From a virus: DNA of 64,000 nucleotides. Where the stretch lies: positions 1 to 64,000 of IMG/VR virus record IMGVR_UViG_3300047546_001659. One strand, written 5' to 3'. Below are positions 49,880 through 59,551 of this stretch, one piece after another (the first letter of the stretch is position 1; each line of letters begins with the position of its first letter). Below the pieces are notes generated by a model. It worked only from the letters and a program-made list of their open reading frames with translations. It was not told the origin of the DNA and made no database searches. The translations under genes were made by a program, and so were the position numbers.

Positions 49880-51521
49880 TTTTTAAACTATCTATTTCAG
49901 CCTTAAGTTCCTTAATGGCTTCAATTAAAAGAGGCACCAATTTATCATACTGAACTGTTAGATATTTTTCATCAACAGGTGCAGGGAATACAGCTTCTGG
50001 TAATACTGCTTGAACTTTTTGTGCCGAAAGACCAACTTGAATCTTCTCATCATCATATCCAAGTTCTTTAGCAGTATCATTACCTTTATAATAGAATCCA
50101 TCTAGGCTTTGTACTTTTTCAAGAGCATTCTCAATAGGTCCTATTACATCTTTGAGTCTCTCGTCGGAGTAATAGGCAATAACGTTACCTTTGGCTCTTA
50201 TTTCACCTTTGTTATTTTGTCCCGGTGCATTTACTCCAACACCTAAACTTCTAGCTTCAACATCTACATCATCAGGATTAGAACCATGGTTATCGTCAAA
50301 TCCTAATATGCCATTATCTTCATCAACAACAACCAATACTTGTTTTATTTTACCTTTTTTATCAGGTAATATTAAATCAAAATTTACATTTGTAGGGGGT
50401 GCTAATAATCTTACATAACCTGAACCAGCAGCACTTTCTAATCTTATAGCACCTTCAACATGCAAAGCATCAAGTGGTGTGGTAATACCACCAACGCCAA
50501 GTGCATTTGCAAAATAAGCTTTTGTAGTATTAGCAGATAGTATTATAGTGTTACCAGTTGAGGTTCTTGTACCAGGTGTTGCATTTGGAAATACTGTGGC
50601 AGTTAAAGTTCCTAAATTCAAATTTATTACTTCAGCAACTGTATTTGTAAAAACAGAATGTCCAATAGTATTTTGAAAAATATTTCTTGCAAAATTAGAT
50701 CCACCACCAGCACCATTATACATAAATGTTATATTTGAGGCTATGGTATTACTATAATATCCGTGTGAGAAATGTCTACCTGCTCCAACGATATCCACAT
50801 CACCAGCTGAGCCAATACCATTAATGAAATAATTATTAGATCCTGCAAATAAAACATTGGCTGTGAAGAGTGAATTACTTCCTGAAATTGAAAGGTTTGA
50901 GGTCTTTACTGTACCAACCTTTAGTTCATAAGCATTAAAATAAGAATTAGTATCACCGGCCGGTAAATTATCATTGTAAGAAATATATACACCGGTTCTG
51001 GTAATTATTGTGTTTCCGTCTGCAGCACCAACAACAAGATTGGCTGCAAAATTAGCACTTACAATATTAGCCTGATTAAATGCTACACTATTTTTATATA
51101 AGAAATTATTACCTACAAACAATTGATCAGTAAAATATGCGGAATTGGTACTAACATTACCTGTTCTGATTACAGTATTACCCATTGAAATAAGGGTTTT
51201 AGTATAAGCTGTTGATCCATCAATCAACATACCAGATGAAGTAATGATTGCGTTTGATGTAGGACCAGAATTGAATATTAATTGATTTGAATTTGCAATA
51301 GCATTAGCTGTACTATTTGTACTTAAAAATAATGATCCAGCATTAGAAACAAAATAACTGTTGGCATAAAAGGTACCAGTAATAGCAGCATTACCAGGAG
51401 CTGTATTAGAATTGGTAGAAACAACGTATTGTGCTAAGGCATTAATAACCAAATTGGTTTTTGTTAACCACTGGCCAAATGAATCAGTTGATTGAGTAAT
51501 AATTCCTACATTGATTGTCAT
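49863..51521 (-). CDS. Tail fibre with C-terminal S74 intramolecular chaperone/peptidase
   Basis: This 552-residue fibre has a beta-rich, Asn/Ser/Thr-rich shaft (about 1-440). The last 108 residues form a peptidase S74 (endosialidase-type) chaperone domain: YSDERLKDVIG with Ser452 and Lys456 as the probable self-cleaving dyad, a central GLSAQKVQAVLPEAV block, and a terminal coiled coil (LLIEAIKELKAEIDSLKNG). In this family the domain trimerises the fibre and then cuts itself off. The ATG overlaps the upstream stop as ATGA. Confidence 0.88.
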   Translation of the reverse strand: MTINVGIITQSTDSFGQWLTKTNLVINALAQYVVSTNSNTAPGNAAITGTFYANSYFVSNAGSLFLSTNSTANAIANSNQLIFNSGPTSNAIITSSGMLIDGSTAYTKTLISMGNTVIRTGNVSTNSAYFTDQLFVGNNFLYKNSVAFNQANIVSANFAANLVVGAADGNTIITRTGVYISYNDNLPAGDTNSYFNAYELKVGTVKTSNLSISGSNSLFTANVLFAGSNNYFINGIGSAGDVDIVGAGRHFSHGYYSNTIASNITFMYNGAGGGSNFARNIFQNTIGHSVFTNTVAEVINLNLGTLTATVFPNATPGTRTSTGNTIILSANTTKAYFANALGVGGITTPLDALHVEGAIRLESAAGSGYVRLLAPPTNVNFDLILPDKKGKIKQVLVVVDEDNGILGFDDNHGSNPDDVDVEARSLGVGVNAPGQNNKGEIRAKGNVIAYYSDERLKDVIGPIENALEKVQSLDGFYYKGNDTAKELGYDDEKIQVGLSAQKVQAVLPEAVFPAPVDEKYLTVQYDKLVPLLIEAIKELKAEIDSLKNGNKD

Positions 51522-51751
51522 TTATTTTCTAATGCCTTTGTTAGAAGATCTTTGATTGAAGAAATATCATTTTTTATAGAATCTATTTCTTCCTTAAGAT
51601 TATTTATTTCATTTATTTTACTTGCTTCTAACATTCTTTTTTGTCTTGCTTCTTTGTAAGCTAATAATCCATCTATATCACGGTTTACAAAGGCACCTGG
51701 ATTACCTCTTTGCTGTACAAATTCATCATCTAATACTTTTCTTTTATCCAT
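51518..51751 (-). CDS. Small coiled-coil protein upstream of the S74 fibre
   Basis: This 77-residue protein begins MDKRKVLDDEFVQQRGNPGA. Residues about 45-75 (EINNLKEEIDSIKNDISSIK) form a clear heptad coiled coil. The function is unknown; it may assist fibre trimerisation or connect fibre and baseplate. It lies 2 nt after the upstream structural gene and overlaps the S74 fibre by 4 nt. Confidence 0.65.
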   Translation of the reverse strand: MDKRKVLDDEFVQQRGNPGAFVNRDIDGLLAYKEARQKRMLEASKINEINNLKEEIDSIKNDISSIKDLLTKALENK

Positions 51752-51753
51752 AA

Positions 51754-53454
51754 TTATACCTGTAATGCTACAGCTCTTACATCACGCATTGTCGGGAAAT
51801 TAGCACCATCTACTGAGAATATGGCTATTTTGATAGAGAATGTATCAAAACCTCTATGAATAACACCAGCTGATGTGTAATATGTTAATGTTCCTACAGA
51901 TATTCCATTAGGGGCATCGCCTATTGAATCAAGATATGATACAGTATTTACAGGTGATGAGGGGCGAGATGTTGCAGAAGGTACACCAAATCTATATTCT
52001 TTATAATCTTCAAAATCTTTAGGTGAGCCATATATAGCGCCCAAACCATCAAGATAAGAAAGTTCTGTCCATGGTTTTGTATCAAATACATCAGAATCAG
52101 TTTGTGAATTTAAAAATTTACCATAAACTTTAATGTTTGTTCCTGGTGGTCTATATCCTGTGATCCAAACCTTTAAATCTTCTGCTACGGCGTCAAGAAC
52201 TACTGTTTTAGAGATATATTTACTTCTTGCATTACCATATCTAGTATGTTCATTGGTATCATCATTATTAATATAATTTGTAATATAATCTATTGTCTTG
52301 GTAGATAAATCAAGTACAGGTGAAAGATATTGACTAGAAGTATAAAGACCTATTTCATATGTTGATGTACCTTTTGTACCATATGTGCCGGTTGCTACTT
52401 CATTTGAATAACTTCTAATAATTCTTTCATAATCTCTAAATTCAAACAGGTCTTGATTTTGTATTACTGTACCAACTGAATCTTTTGTCAAAGCTGCTGA
52501 ATATGTTGCATTACTTGTACCATAATATTTAAAATCAGCATATGTACCAATAGGTTCATTCATTTTAAATTTAGGTACAACAGCATTATAGGGAATATCA
52601 TCAATAGATAATGTTGTTGCATTTGCTATAAGATTGGATGGTGTTATTAACTGCAGGTTGGCGTAATTTGATGTTCTATAAATTCTTAAATTTTTGTATT
52701 TTGTTGTATCAAATTTACCATTAGAATTTTTAATATGTAAAACCCCTTTACTCTCATCAATATATTTTACAAAGCCTCTTGGGTATTTTGTAGCATCAGT
52801 TAAAGTCTGTGTGAGATTTGTTGCATTCGCTGCATATACAATATCACCGATGTAAATTGGAACATTATTATCTTTTCTATAGATACCACCTGATGTAGAA
52901 AGATCTAATGTAATAAAATCTACTGTATCATTTCTAAAAGTAACTTTACCGGTACTTACTGGGAATTGTGCAATATACAAATTAAATTTTAAATCTTGTG
53001 TCTGAACTGCGGTCCAAGAATTACCATTTGATGAAATATAGAGTACTCCAGAATAAGCTTGTTGAGTTACAGACTGACCAGTAAGAACATCTTTTCCTCC
53101 AATTTCAGCACACCACATATCATAATCAGGAGTATTGTTATCCGGATAAACATAAAAAGCATATGGTTTATCTGTTTGAAGCATTAGGGGTTCTTGAAAT
53201 TTAAAAATAGTTTCTGCAGATGCATCTTCACTTACTAATATATCTTTAGGATATAAATGTCCAGAACCCATTCTTTTAGATGTATCTGGAACACCATTAT
53301 TTGTTTGAACAACTACACAAAACGCACCCAGTGAAGAAGATTTATTCTTGAAGAAAACACCTATTTGAGTAAGAAATACACCAGGAAGATTGCCAACTGA
53401 TGATGCATCAATTGTAAATGTTTGTGCAATTGGATTTGTTGCTTCTAATGCCAT
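51754..53454 (-). CDS. Large virion structural protein, C-terminal section (split-protein part 3)
   Basis: This 566-residue protein begins MALEATNPIAQTFTIDASSV. The N-terminal pattern PIAQTF-x-x-D-x-x-x-x-x-G-x-F, followed by KFQEPLMLQTDKPYAFYVYP and VLYISSNGNSWTAVQTQDLK, is what I recall as the C-terminal portion of long DUF4815-type structural proteins in T4-like phages. It does not usually form a separate protein. It follows the poly-Pro/Gly-ended part 2 by 16 nt. The three ORFs probably work as one baseplate or fibre-anchoring assembly. Confidence 0.7.
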   Translation of the reverse strand: MALEATNPIAQTFTIDASSVGNLPGVFLTQIGVFFKNKSSSLGAFCVVVQTNNGVPDTSKRMGSGHLYPKDILVSEDASAETIFKFQEPLMLQTDKPYAFYVYPDNNTPDYDMWCAEIGGKDVLTGQSVTQQAYSGVLYISSNGNSWTAVQTQDLKFNLYIAQFPVSTGKVTFRNDTVDFITLDLSTSGGIYRKDNNVPIYIGDIVYAANATNLTQTLTDATKYPRGFVKYIDESKGVLHIKNSNGKFDTTKYKNLRIYRTSNYANLQLITPSNLIANATTLSIDDIPYNAVVPKFKMNEPIGTYADFKYYGTSNATYSAALTKDSVGTVIQNQDLFEFRDYERIIRSYSNEVATGTYGTKGTSTYEIGLYTSSQYLSPVLDLSTKTIDYITNYINNDDTNEHTRYGNARSKYISKTVVLDAVAEDLKVWITGYRPPGTNIKVYGKFLNSQTDSDVFDTKPWTELSYLDGLGAIYGSPKDFEDYKEYRFGVPSATSRPSSPVNTVSYLDSIGDAPNGISVGTLTYYTSAGVIHRGFDTFSIKIAIFSVDGANFPTMRDVRAVALQV

Positions 53455-53470
53455 TAATAAATTCCTTAAA

Positions 53471-54892
53471 TTAACCTAATGTACTTCCATCACCATCTGA
53501 GAACCCATCAAATCCAGGTGCACCCGCCGCTTCCAATGCATCAAAAGCACTGGGCATATCACCACAAGGGTCTGGTGAGTGATCACCACCTCCACCTCCA
53601 CCGCCGCCTCCTCCGCCTCCTCCATAAGTAGGTGGTGGGGATGGTGGAGGTGGTGGATCTTGTGTAGTCCAAGTAAGAGGAGGCTGATCTTTCGTATTTG
53701 TAGAAGGTGTAAAGATAGGATCAATAATTTTAAATTGGACGTCTTGTTGTGTAACTGAAAGACCCATTGAAGTATATACACCTTCTGCAGATGTAATAAT
53801 GGCATCTTTATTATCAAGATTATTTACATTTGTGAGCATGAAAGATCTTTCACCTGCTCTAAATGTATTTTCTGGAAGATAGAAAATAAGAAGAATTTCA
53901 CCATAACGATTAGCTGTTAAAGTTCCTCCTAATGCTCCTGATGGTGTAAATTTATCAGCCGGGTCACCTTTAAATCCTGCAGCAAATTTATCTTCATCAA
54001 CAGTTCCATTTTCTTTAACAAAATCTTGACTAATTTGTGCCATGCAACAGTATTGACTTACTAATTTTTTATCAAAGAAAGGATATAGTATTGATCCTGG
54101 TCTTAAGAATCTTCCTATAATACCAATCTTTCTTCCTTTCATATAAGGAAGCATTGAAACATCCCTTACCACATTACCCATATCTTGATAAGTAGTTTGT
54201 GATGTTACTTTAATATCAGTAATAGTTTGTTTAACATCCATGGCCCAGTAATTGGTTTGACCACTCTCACCTGTTTGTTTAGGTGCACTATAGGTGGTAT
54301 CAATATCCTTGAAAGCACCATTAGCAGCAGCATCCTGCCAATTTTTAGCTTGGTCAATTGTAATCGTTTGAGGTGCTTGTTGAGTGGTTACATTGGTACC
54401 ATCATAGTTTGGATAACAGTGTAAGGCACCCTTGTAATTGTAAAATGTTTCTGCACAATTTCTATACATAGTCGCATAGGGGTTGCCGCCAAGTTTGATG
54501 CTGTTGTAGTTCAACATCATTAGACGACCACGCCATCCAACAGCAGTAGTATTAGTTTCATCAACTATTAAATCATTATATACTTCACCGAAATTAGGTC
54601 TAGCAATTGATTTAGAAGAACTAATAGCCATGTTAAATTCAGGATCATTAGTTCTTCCAATTGTACCGTCATTAAATGGATCTGCAAAGATACCATTTTT
54701 AAATCTTTCCAAACCACTTCCATCAGCTCTAGGAAGAGAAAGAGTCTTTGTATCCAATGCTAAGGCATTCAAGACAGAATAGTATTCAAGGGCTTTAATT
54801 CTTTGCTCAAGAGCAAAGATTTCTTTCATTGTATAGCCCTTAGTTGTTTGGATGTTTACTCTAACAGCAAGATCTTGTCTTTTGTAACCCAT
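53471..54892 (-). CDS. Large virion structural protein, middle section with Pro/Gly tail (split-protein part 2)
   Basis: This 473-residue protein begins MGYKRQDLAVRVNIQTTKGY, followed by TMKEIFALEQRIKALEYYSV and DGSGLERFKNGIFADPFNDG. In related phages this RRYTM-type / EYY / RFKNG sequence continues directly from the DUF4815 region of a single protein. Here the ATG lies 2 nt after the stop of part 1, in a different frame. The C-terminus is unusual: a Pro run, then thirteen consecutive Gly (about 53580-53665) and a short acidic tail (CGDMPSAFDALEAAGAPGFD). It may serve as a flexible linker between parts 2 and 3. Confidence 0.7.
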   Translation of the reverse strand: MGYKRQDLAVRVNIQTTKGYTMKEIFALEQRIKALEYYSVLNALALDTKTLSLPRADGSGLERFKNGIFADPFNDGTIGRTNDPEFNMAISSSKSIARPNFGEVYNDLIVDETNTTAVGWRGRLMMLNYNSIKLGGNPYATMYRNCAETFYNYKGALHCYPNYDGTNVTTQQAPQTITIDQAKNWQDAAANGAFKDIDTTYSAPKQTGESGQTNYWAMDVKQTITDIKVTSQTTYQDMGNVVRDVSMLPYMKGRKIGIIGRFLRPGSILYPFFDKKLVSQYCCMAQISQDFVKENGTVDEDKFAAGFKGDPADKFTPSGALGGTLTANRYGEILLIFYLPENTFRAGERSFMLTNVNNLDNKDAIITSAEGVYTSMGLSVTQQDVQFKIIDPIFTPSTNTKDQPPLTWTTQDPPPPPSPPPTYGGGGGGGGGGGGGDHSPDPCGDMPSAFDALEAAGAPGFDGFSDGDGSTLG

Positions 54893-54894
54893 AA

Positions 54895-57800
54895 TTATTC
54901 TGCTTCCGAAAATGTTAAGGATGGATATGGTGTAACATACACATCTGCAATTTTTAATCCCGTATCATTTACAATAGGTGGTTTTGAATTATAAGAAGGT
55001 GCACTTGATTTGACACTTAATAGACCATCTTTATTTATTATAAGGGTATCAACTCGTGGCAGATAATATTCAATGTTATAAGTCATGTTAGTATCTGGTT
55101 CAATGGCCATTTTAACACTTGGTGAAGAATAATATACTAATGATGTGTTGGCTGGATTGATTGTATAATTTGGAAAAACTGCAGATACAGAACTAACAGC
55201 TGTATTTTTCATTACAGGTCTAAAATCAATGTGATTTCTAAGATCATAAAGATTACCAGAGATATCTTTGTAAACTGGAATCTGTGCAGTAACAACAGCT
55301 GTTGTATTTGCAGTATTAGCATCATCAATTGAGTAGGAATCTACAGAGAAGAATGTTGCCTTTGTTGAGGTAACATTAGGTGTAAAATGATCTAGTCTTA
55401 CAAATATTCTTGATGTAGAAGAGATAGCATTTTTAAATTGCGGAAGAATGGAGATGTAACTTAAACCATAGAAATTATCTCTTTGTCCATTATCAAAACT
55501 AAACCAATCTTTTCTATCAGGATTGGTATTAGCAAAATTAGCACCAACATATATTGCTTTAATATTATATACATCAGGAATACCAAGAGACCACGGACCA
55601 CTTGTTGATGCTGGATGACTTGCGCAATTAATAGCTACATAAGCATCTTTTGTAACAACTTTTTCTATAGGTGTTGCTTGATTTCTTACTAAAGGAACTT
55701 GTGCTCTTATTTGATATGTTTGACTTGTATCTAAATCAAGAGCAACAGTGATACCCATTTGATTTACTTTAGGAGGTGAACCAGATGTTGAGAATGAAAT
55801 AACATTACCACCACCATTGAAATCAACGTGTGTGCCTACCTTAAAAAATCTTTGTAGAGTAATAGAACTTGCATCAGCTACACCTGATAGAGGTGGTGTA
55901 ATTGAAATACTATTAGCAGAATTGATAGCTGTGATTGTATGATAAGAAACTGTAGGAACAGTTGCAACTTTATAGGAAGCTTTAATACCATCACCTACCT
56001 TAGGGAAAATACCGGAAGTTGTTGGCGTGGTAATAGGATATGATAATGAACCCCAGTTATTGATAAAGCTACCAGTTGCAGCAGTAACAGCAGCACAAGT
56101 AACGTTACTGTGAGTAGCGTTAGAGACACCGCCCTGTGAACCCAAACTTATAGTAGTTGTTGAATAACAGTTGGCTAATGTATCTTGTGCAAATTGTACA
56201 TGTATATCAGTAGAAAGACTATCATCAAGCCCTGCAGTAGCACCATAATTAAATTCGTCTGTTCCCGATGTAAATGATGCTGTAAAAGATCCTGATCCAC
56301 GAGTTGCATTTACTGCATCTAATGTTGTTCTATAGATGTAGGAGGTATTGTTAGCACCAGTTGAACTTAATAATCTTTTAGTTCCATCTAGACCAGTATA
56401 GAACAATAATGATTTTTGTGTTGTATCACTTTGATATAGTTGATTAAATGATCCAGTAGTTGTTCTTGTTTCTGGAACAATATCACCAAAGATTTTTGTA
56501 AATGTACCACTTACTTTACCGATACTTTTTACGTTTGCCTGAAAACTATTTCCTGGTACTAAATTGATATTAGTAACATAAACAAGATATTGAGCTTGTG
56601 CGGTTCCTTTAATACCTGAATAATATTTTACAGCACGGATGGTTGCATTACCAACAATTGTTCCTGTTGGATTTACACCACCTGCAAAGTTTTTAGTAAG
56701 TGAGTATTGATTGGCGCTATAAAGATCAACTGATTCTATTCCTCCAACATCAACTATACCGGAGAAATCCGCAACCTTCATATAGTTACCGAAATTTACT
56801 GTTACTCTTTCATTAAGTGATGAATTAGAATCAATACCTCTTCTTACTTCAATTCTTCTTGGTGATCTAAATTCAACTCTGTAACCATCAACATAAGCAA
56901 CACCTGGTGAAACAGTATAATACATTGTTTGTGTATTAGAAGTAGGTTCAACATTTACTTGAAATGGTTTTACAACATAATCACCAGATTCTTCTTTGGT
57001 TCTTTTTGCCATAACATCCCCAATAATTGAATAAAGAGGATCTTCTTGAATAGTTACAGCAGTACCTGTCCCACCACTGAAATCTACTACAGGTACAAAA
57101 TCTTTAGGTATAATAACATCTGTATTAGTAGTATCATAAGCAATAAGATCAGGAACTAGTTTAAGTCTGTAAGCACCAGGAGCGTTATAATTAGGACTTC
57201 CTAATGAGTTATCATACAAAGATGGATCTTCGTGAGGTGTTACAATATATTCTTTTGTATTGAACCCAACTTTAATACCTACAGCATTAGTACTGTGTTC
57301 TTTAATCATGAAATTTTTTGGATTTGATTTAAGGAAGAATCCTTTTTGATAAATTATACCTTGGCCAACGTGAAGACCAAATCCAGTACCTAAAGCATTT
57401 ACTGTATTATTACTTGGAAGTGTATAGATATCTCCAACATAATAATTAGGATTCAACGCACCTGTTTTGTCTTGCAGAGGTGAATATACATTTATCTTTT
57501 CACCTGCTGTACTAAATGTATAAACAGGAGTACCAGTACCAGTCAATGATCCGCCACTTGAAGCGTCTGAACGACCTGTATTAATATAAATTACATAGGC
57601 TCTATTAGTATCATTACTACCACGATTTACAGCAGCTTCTGCACCACTAAATGCCTCAAAAATTGCAGCTCTTAAAAGTGTATTATTTGAAACCAGAAGA
57701 TAAGAATCTGACATATGTGACTGGACATTGGCAACATCAGTTACTTCTCTAGTTAACAATTTAAAATCTAAAGTTGCAGTGTTACTATCTTTAAATTTAA

Positions 57801-58032
57801 CTTGTGGCAATGCGGGATATTGAGTAAAATTGCAACCTTCAACCACAGAACCATCTTTGTAAATACTAGAACCAAATCTTGAGATTTGTTTCTGCATCAT
57901 TGTTTGAAGCTGAGTTAATTCTCTCGCTTGCACGGCAGTTGATGGGCGGAACAAAACGCGATAATACATTTTGTCTTCATCATAATCATCATAAAAAGGT
58001 GCAACATTAAAATTCGTTTGTAACTCAGCCAT
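54895..58032 (-). CDS. DUF4815-family virion structural protein (split-protein part 1)
   Basis: This 1045-residue protein begins MAELQTNFNVAPFYDDYDED, followed by YYRVLFRPSTAVQARELTQL and MMQKQISRFGSSIYKDGSVV, the DUF4815 signature. The rest is beta-rich with repeated fold units. Near the C-terminus, YYLPRVDTLIINKDGLLSVK precedes the expected transition into the part-2 sequence, but the frame ends at SLTFSEAE. It lies just after gp8 in the baseplate gene order, and DUF4815 proteins are virion components of T4-like phages, probably peripheral baseplate/fibre connectors analogous to gp10. Confidence 0.85.
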   Translation of the reverse strand: MAELQTNFNVAPFYDDYDEDKMYYRVLFRPSTAVQARELTQLQTMMQKQISRFGSSIYKDGSVVEGCNFTQYPALPQVKFKDSNTATLDFKLLTREVTDVANVQSHMSDSYLLVSNNTLLRAAIFEAFSGAEAAVNRGSNDTNRAYVIYINTGRSDASSGGSLTGTGTPVYTFSTAGEKINVYSPLQDKTGALNPNYYVGDIYTLPSNNTVNALGTGFGLHVGQGIIYQKGFFLKSNPKNFMIKEHSTNAVGIKVGFNTKEYIVTPHEDPSLYDNSLGSPNYNAPGAYRLKLVPDLIAYDTTNTDVIIPKDFVPVVDFSGGTGTAVTIQEDPLYSIIGDVMAKRTKEESGDYVVKPFQVNVEPTSNTQTMYYTVSPGVAYVDGYRVEFRSPRRIEVRRGIDSNSSLNERVTVNFGNYMKVADFSGIVDVGGIESVDLYSANQYSLTKNFAGGVNPTGTIVGNATIRAVKYYSGIKGTAQAQYLVYVTNINLVPGNSFQANVKSIGKVSGTFTKIFGDIVPETRTTTGSFNQLYQSDTTQKSLLFYTGLDGTKRLLSSTGANNTSYIYRTTLDAVNATRGSGSFTASFTSGTDEFNYGATAGLDDSLSTDIHVQFAQDTLANCYSTTTISLGSQGGVSNATHSNVTCAAVTAATGSFINNWGSLSYPITTPTTSGIFPKVGDGIKASYKVATVPTVSYHTITAINSANSISITPPLSGVADASSITLQRFFKVGTHVDFNGGGNVISFSTSGSPPKVNQMGITVALDLDTSQTYQIRAQVPLVRNQATPIEKVVTKDAYVAINCASHPASTSGPWSLGIPDVYNIKAIYVGANFANTNPDRKDWFSFDNGQRDNFYGLSYISILPQFKNAISSTSRIFVRLDHFTPNVTSTKATFFSVDSYSIDDANTANTTAVVTAQIPVYKDISGNLYDLRNHIDFRPVMKNTAVSSVSAVFPNYTINPANTSLVYYSSPSVKMAIEPDTNMTYNIEYYLPRVDTLIINKDGLLSVKSSAPSYNSKPPIVNDTGLKIADVYVTPYPSLTFSEAE

Positions 58033-58041
58033 TTCTATTCC

Positions 58042-59538
58042 TTAGAATTTAAAATATATTTTAACATCTTCAGATTTAATACCTGTTCTACTGATAGGTT
58101 CAATATTTTTATAATATAAAACCTCAGATGAATAAGGAACAAGATCTTTATTATTTATTGTTGAAATAACAACTGTTTTTCCTGACGATAATGAAGTAAT
58201 TGTTTCATAAGGATTGAAAGTGCCCACTTCATTAAGGACATATATGCTTGAAGTATTCATGAAAGCAACAGTAGCTTTAGCTTTACTATTAAATCCCTGT
58301 ATTTCTTCACCAACAGAAAGAAGAGACGGTGCAGTTAAGACACCAAAATTTAACATTTGATTAAATGTTCTTCCCTGAAAGTTAGCAAGATTAGCAGCGG
58401 CTGTTGGATTCTGAATAAGTGAAACTTGTCTATATTTACCCCAAGGTGGTAAATTATCAAATGAAGAAGTTGAAACTGAAAGACCAACAGTATCACCACC
58501 TAGTTCAGAAGTGGGATTAGATCCGTGTCCTTCCTCGGGAGAAATTATAGCATAAGCTGTTGCATTAGATCCAAAATATGTATTACATTCAATTGAAATA
58601 TTTGCGTAAGTATAATTTCTACCTCTAGCTATTACACGAATAGAAGAAATATTACCATTAGCATTTACTTCTGAAATAGCCTTAGCACCTGAACCATCAC
58701 CTGTAATATAAACTTGTGGACCAATTTTAAATTTAGAAGTGCTGCTTAATCCTGTTATGGATTTATCTGTAAACACATATTTTCCAGAACTATTAACAAT
58801 ATAATCCTTGATAAGTGTTAATGCACCTGACCCTGAACCAGCTGAAATATAAAAATAAGAATTAGTATAAGCCCCACTAATTGAGATAACACCTGAATTT
58901 GATACTTTAAATTTTTTATCACTTATTATACTATCAAATGTACCGTTTCCAGAAATATAGTTGTTACCTGAATTGCTAGGTAGAATGACATGAAGTGCAC
59001 CGGGCTCTGCCGTTGCAACAACTGTTGGATTGGGAATTATAGGAAAATATACATCAGTGGAAAATTTCTTTACATTTTTATTATTAATGGCAAACATAAA
59101 TTTCCATTTGTATCCATCGGAGGTATTGAAATCCCCTTTTGACACAGTCAAATTTGGCTCTACAGTTGATGGAGCACCATAATTATTAAACAAACATTTA
59201 TAAACACGATTTAAACTATTAATAACATAAAAGTTTTTACTATAAAGATTAGGATCATTATGAGTATAATAATCATAAACGGTTCCTGAAGTCCAATTAA
59301 TTTTCTTTCCAACACACACAATATCATCTGGTGTTACTTTTTTACCAAAAATCATTTCTTTATTAACATCAATAAATGATGTCTGTACAGAAGTGTTTGG
59401 TAATGGAGGAATTGAATCATCATCCCATTCAAAATATTTGCCAAAAGCAATATAAAAATTAGAAGCAGTATTGCCGACACTTTCTTTAAATGCCTCGACA
59501 AATTTATTTTTAATGTTTTGTGTAAAGGTGCCTGCCAT
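58042..59538 (-). CDS. 8: Baseplate wedge protein gp8
   Basis: This 498-residue protein has an N-terminus resembling the gp8 family of T4-like aquatic phages: NFYIAFGKYFEWDDD near 27-41, NSLNRVYKCLFNNYGAPSTV (about 107-126), then TSDGYKWKFMFAI (about 139-151). T4 gp8 is 334 residues; the extra length is in the beta-rich C-terminal half, which has Gly/Ser-rich loops. gp8 forms dimers in each baseplate wedge beside gp7 and gp10. The neighbours (wedge-type gene and gp6 upstream, DUF4815 downstream) support this. Confidence 0.8.
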   Translation of the reverse strand: MAGTFTQNIKNKFVEAFKESVGNTASNFYIAFGKYFEWDDDSIPPLPNTSVQTSFIDVNKEMIFGKKVTPDDIVCVGKKINWTSGTVYDYYTHNDPNLYSKNFYVINSLNRVYKCLFNNYGAPSTVEPNLTVSKGDFNTSDGYKWKFMFAINNKNVKKFSTDVYFPIIPNPTVVATAEPGALHVILPSNSGNNYISGNGTFDSIISDKKFKVSNSGVISISGAYTNSYFYISAGSGSGALTLIKDYIVNSSGKYVFTDKSITGLSSTSKFKIGPQVYITGDGSGAKAISEVNANGNISSIRVIARGRNYTYANISIECNTYFGSNATAYAIISPEEGHGSNPTSELGGDTVGLSVSTSSFDNLPPWGKYRQVSLIQNPTAAANLANFQGRTFNQMLNFGVLTAPSLLSVGEEIQGFNSKAKATVAFMNTSSIYVLNEVGTFNPYETITSLSSGKTVVISTINNKDLVPYSSEVLYYKNIEPISRTGIKSEDVKIYFKF

Positions 59539-59551
59539 AATATCAGCCGTA

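Noticed and set aside
51602-51609. AATAAATA late-promoter-like box inside the small coiled-coil gene
   Set aside because: It is within a coding region, about 80 nt from the next start and in a run of AT-rich codons; chance occurrence is likely.
53476-53817. 113-codon alternative frame overlapping the Pro/Gly-rich end of the middle structural protein
   Set aside because: It is a same-strand shadow frame without its own ribosome binding site; its Glu/Val/His strings derive from the Gly and Pro codon runs.
54885-54905. Programmed -1 frameshift joining the DUF4815 protein and the next ORF
   Set aside because: The second frame is in the -1 register, but no canonical slippery heptamer lies at the junction, and an ATG with a GGA-type Shine-Dalgarno is available 2 nt after the stop; separate translation is simpler.
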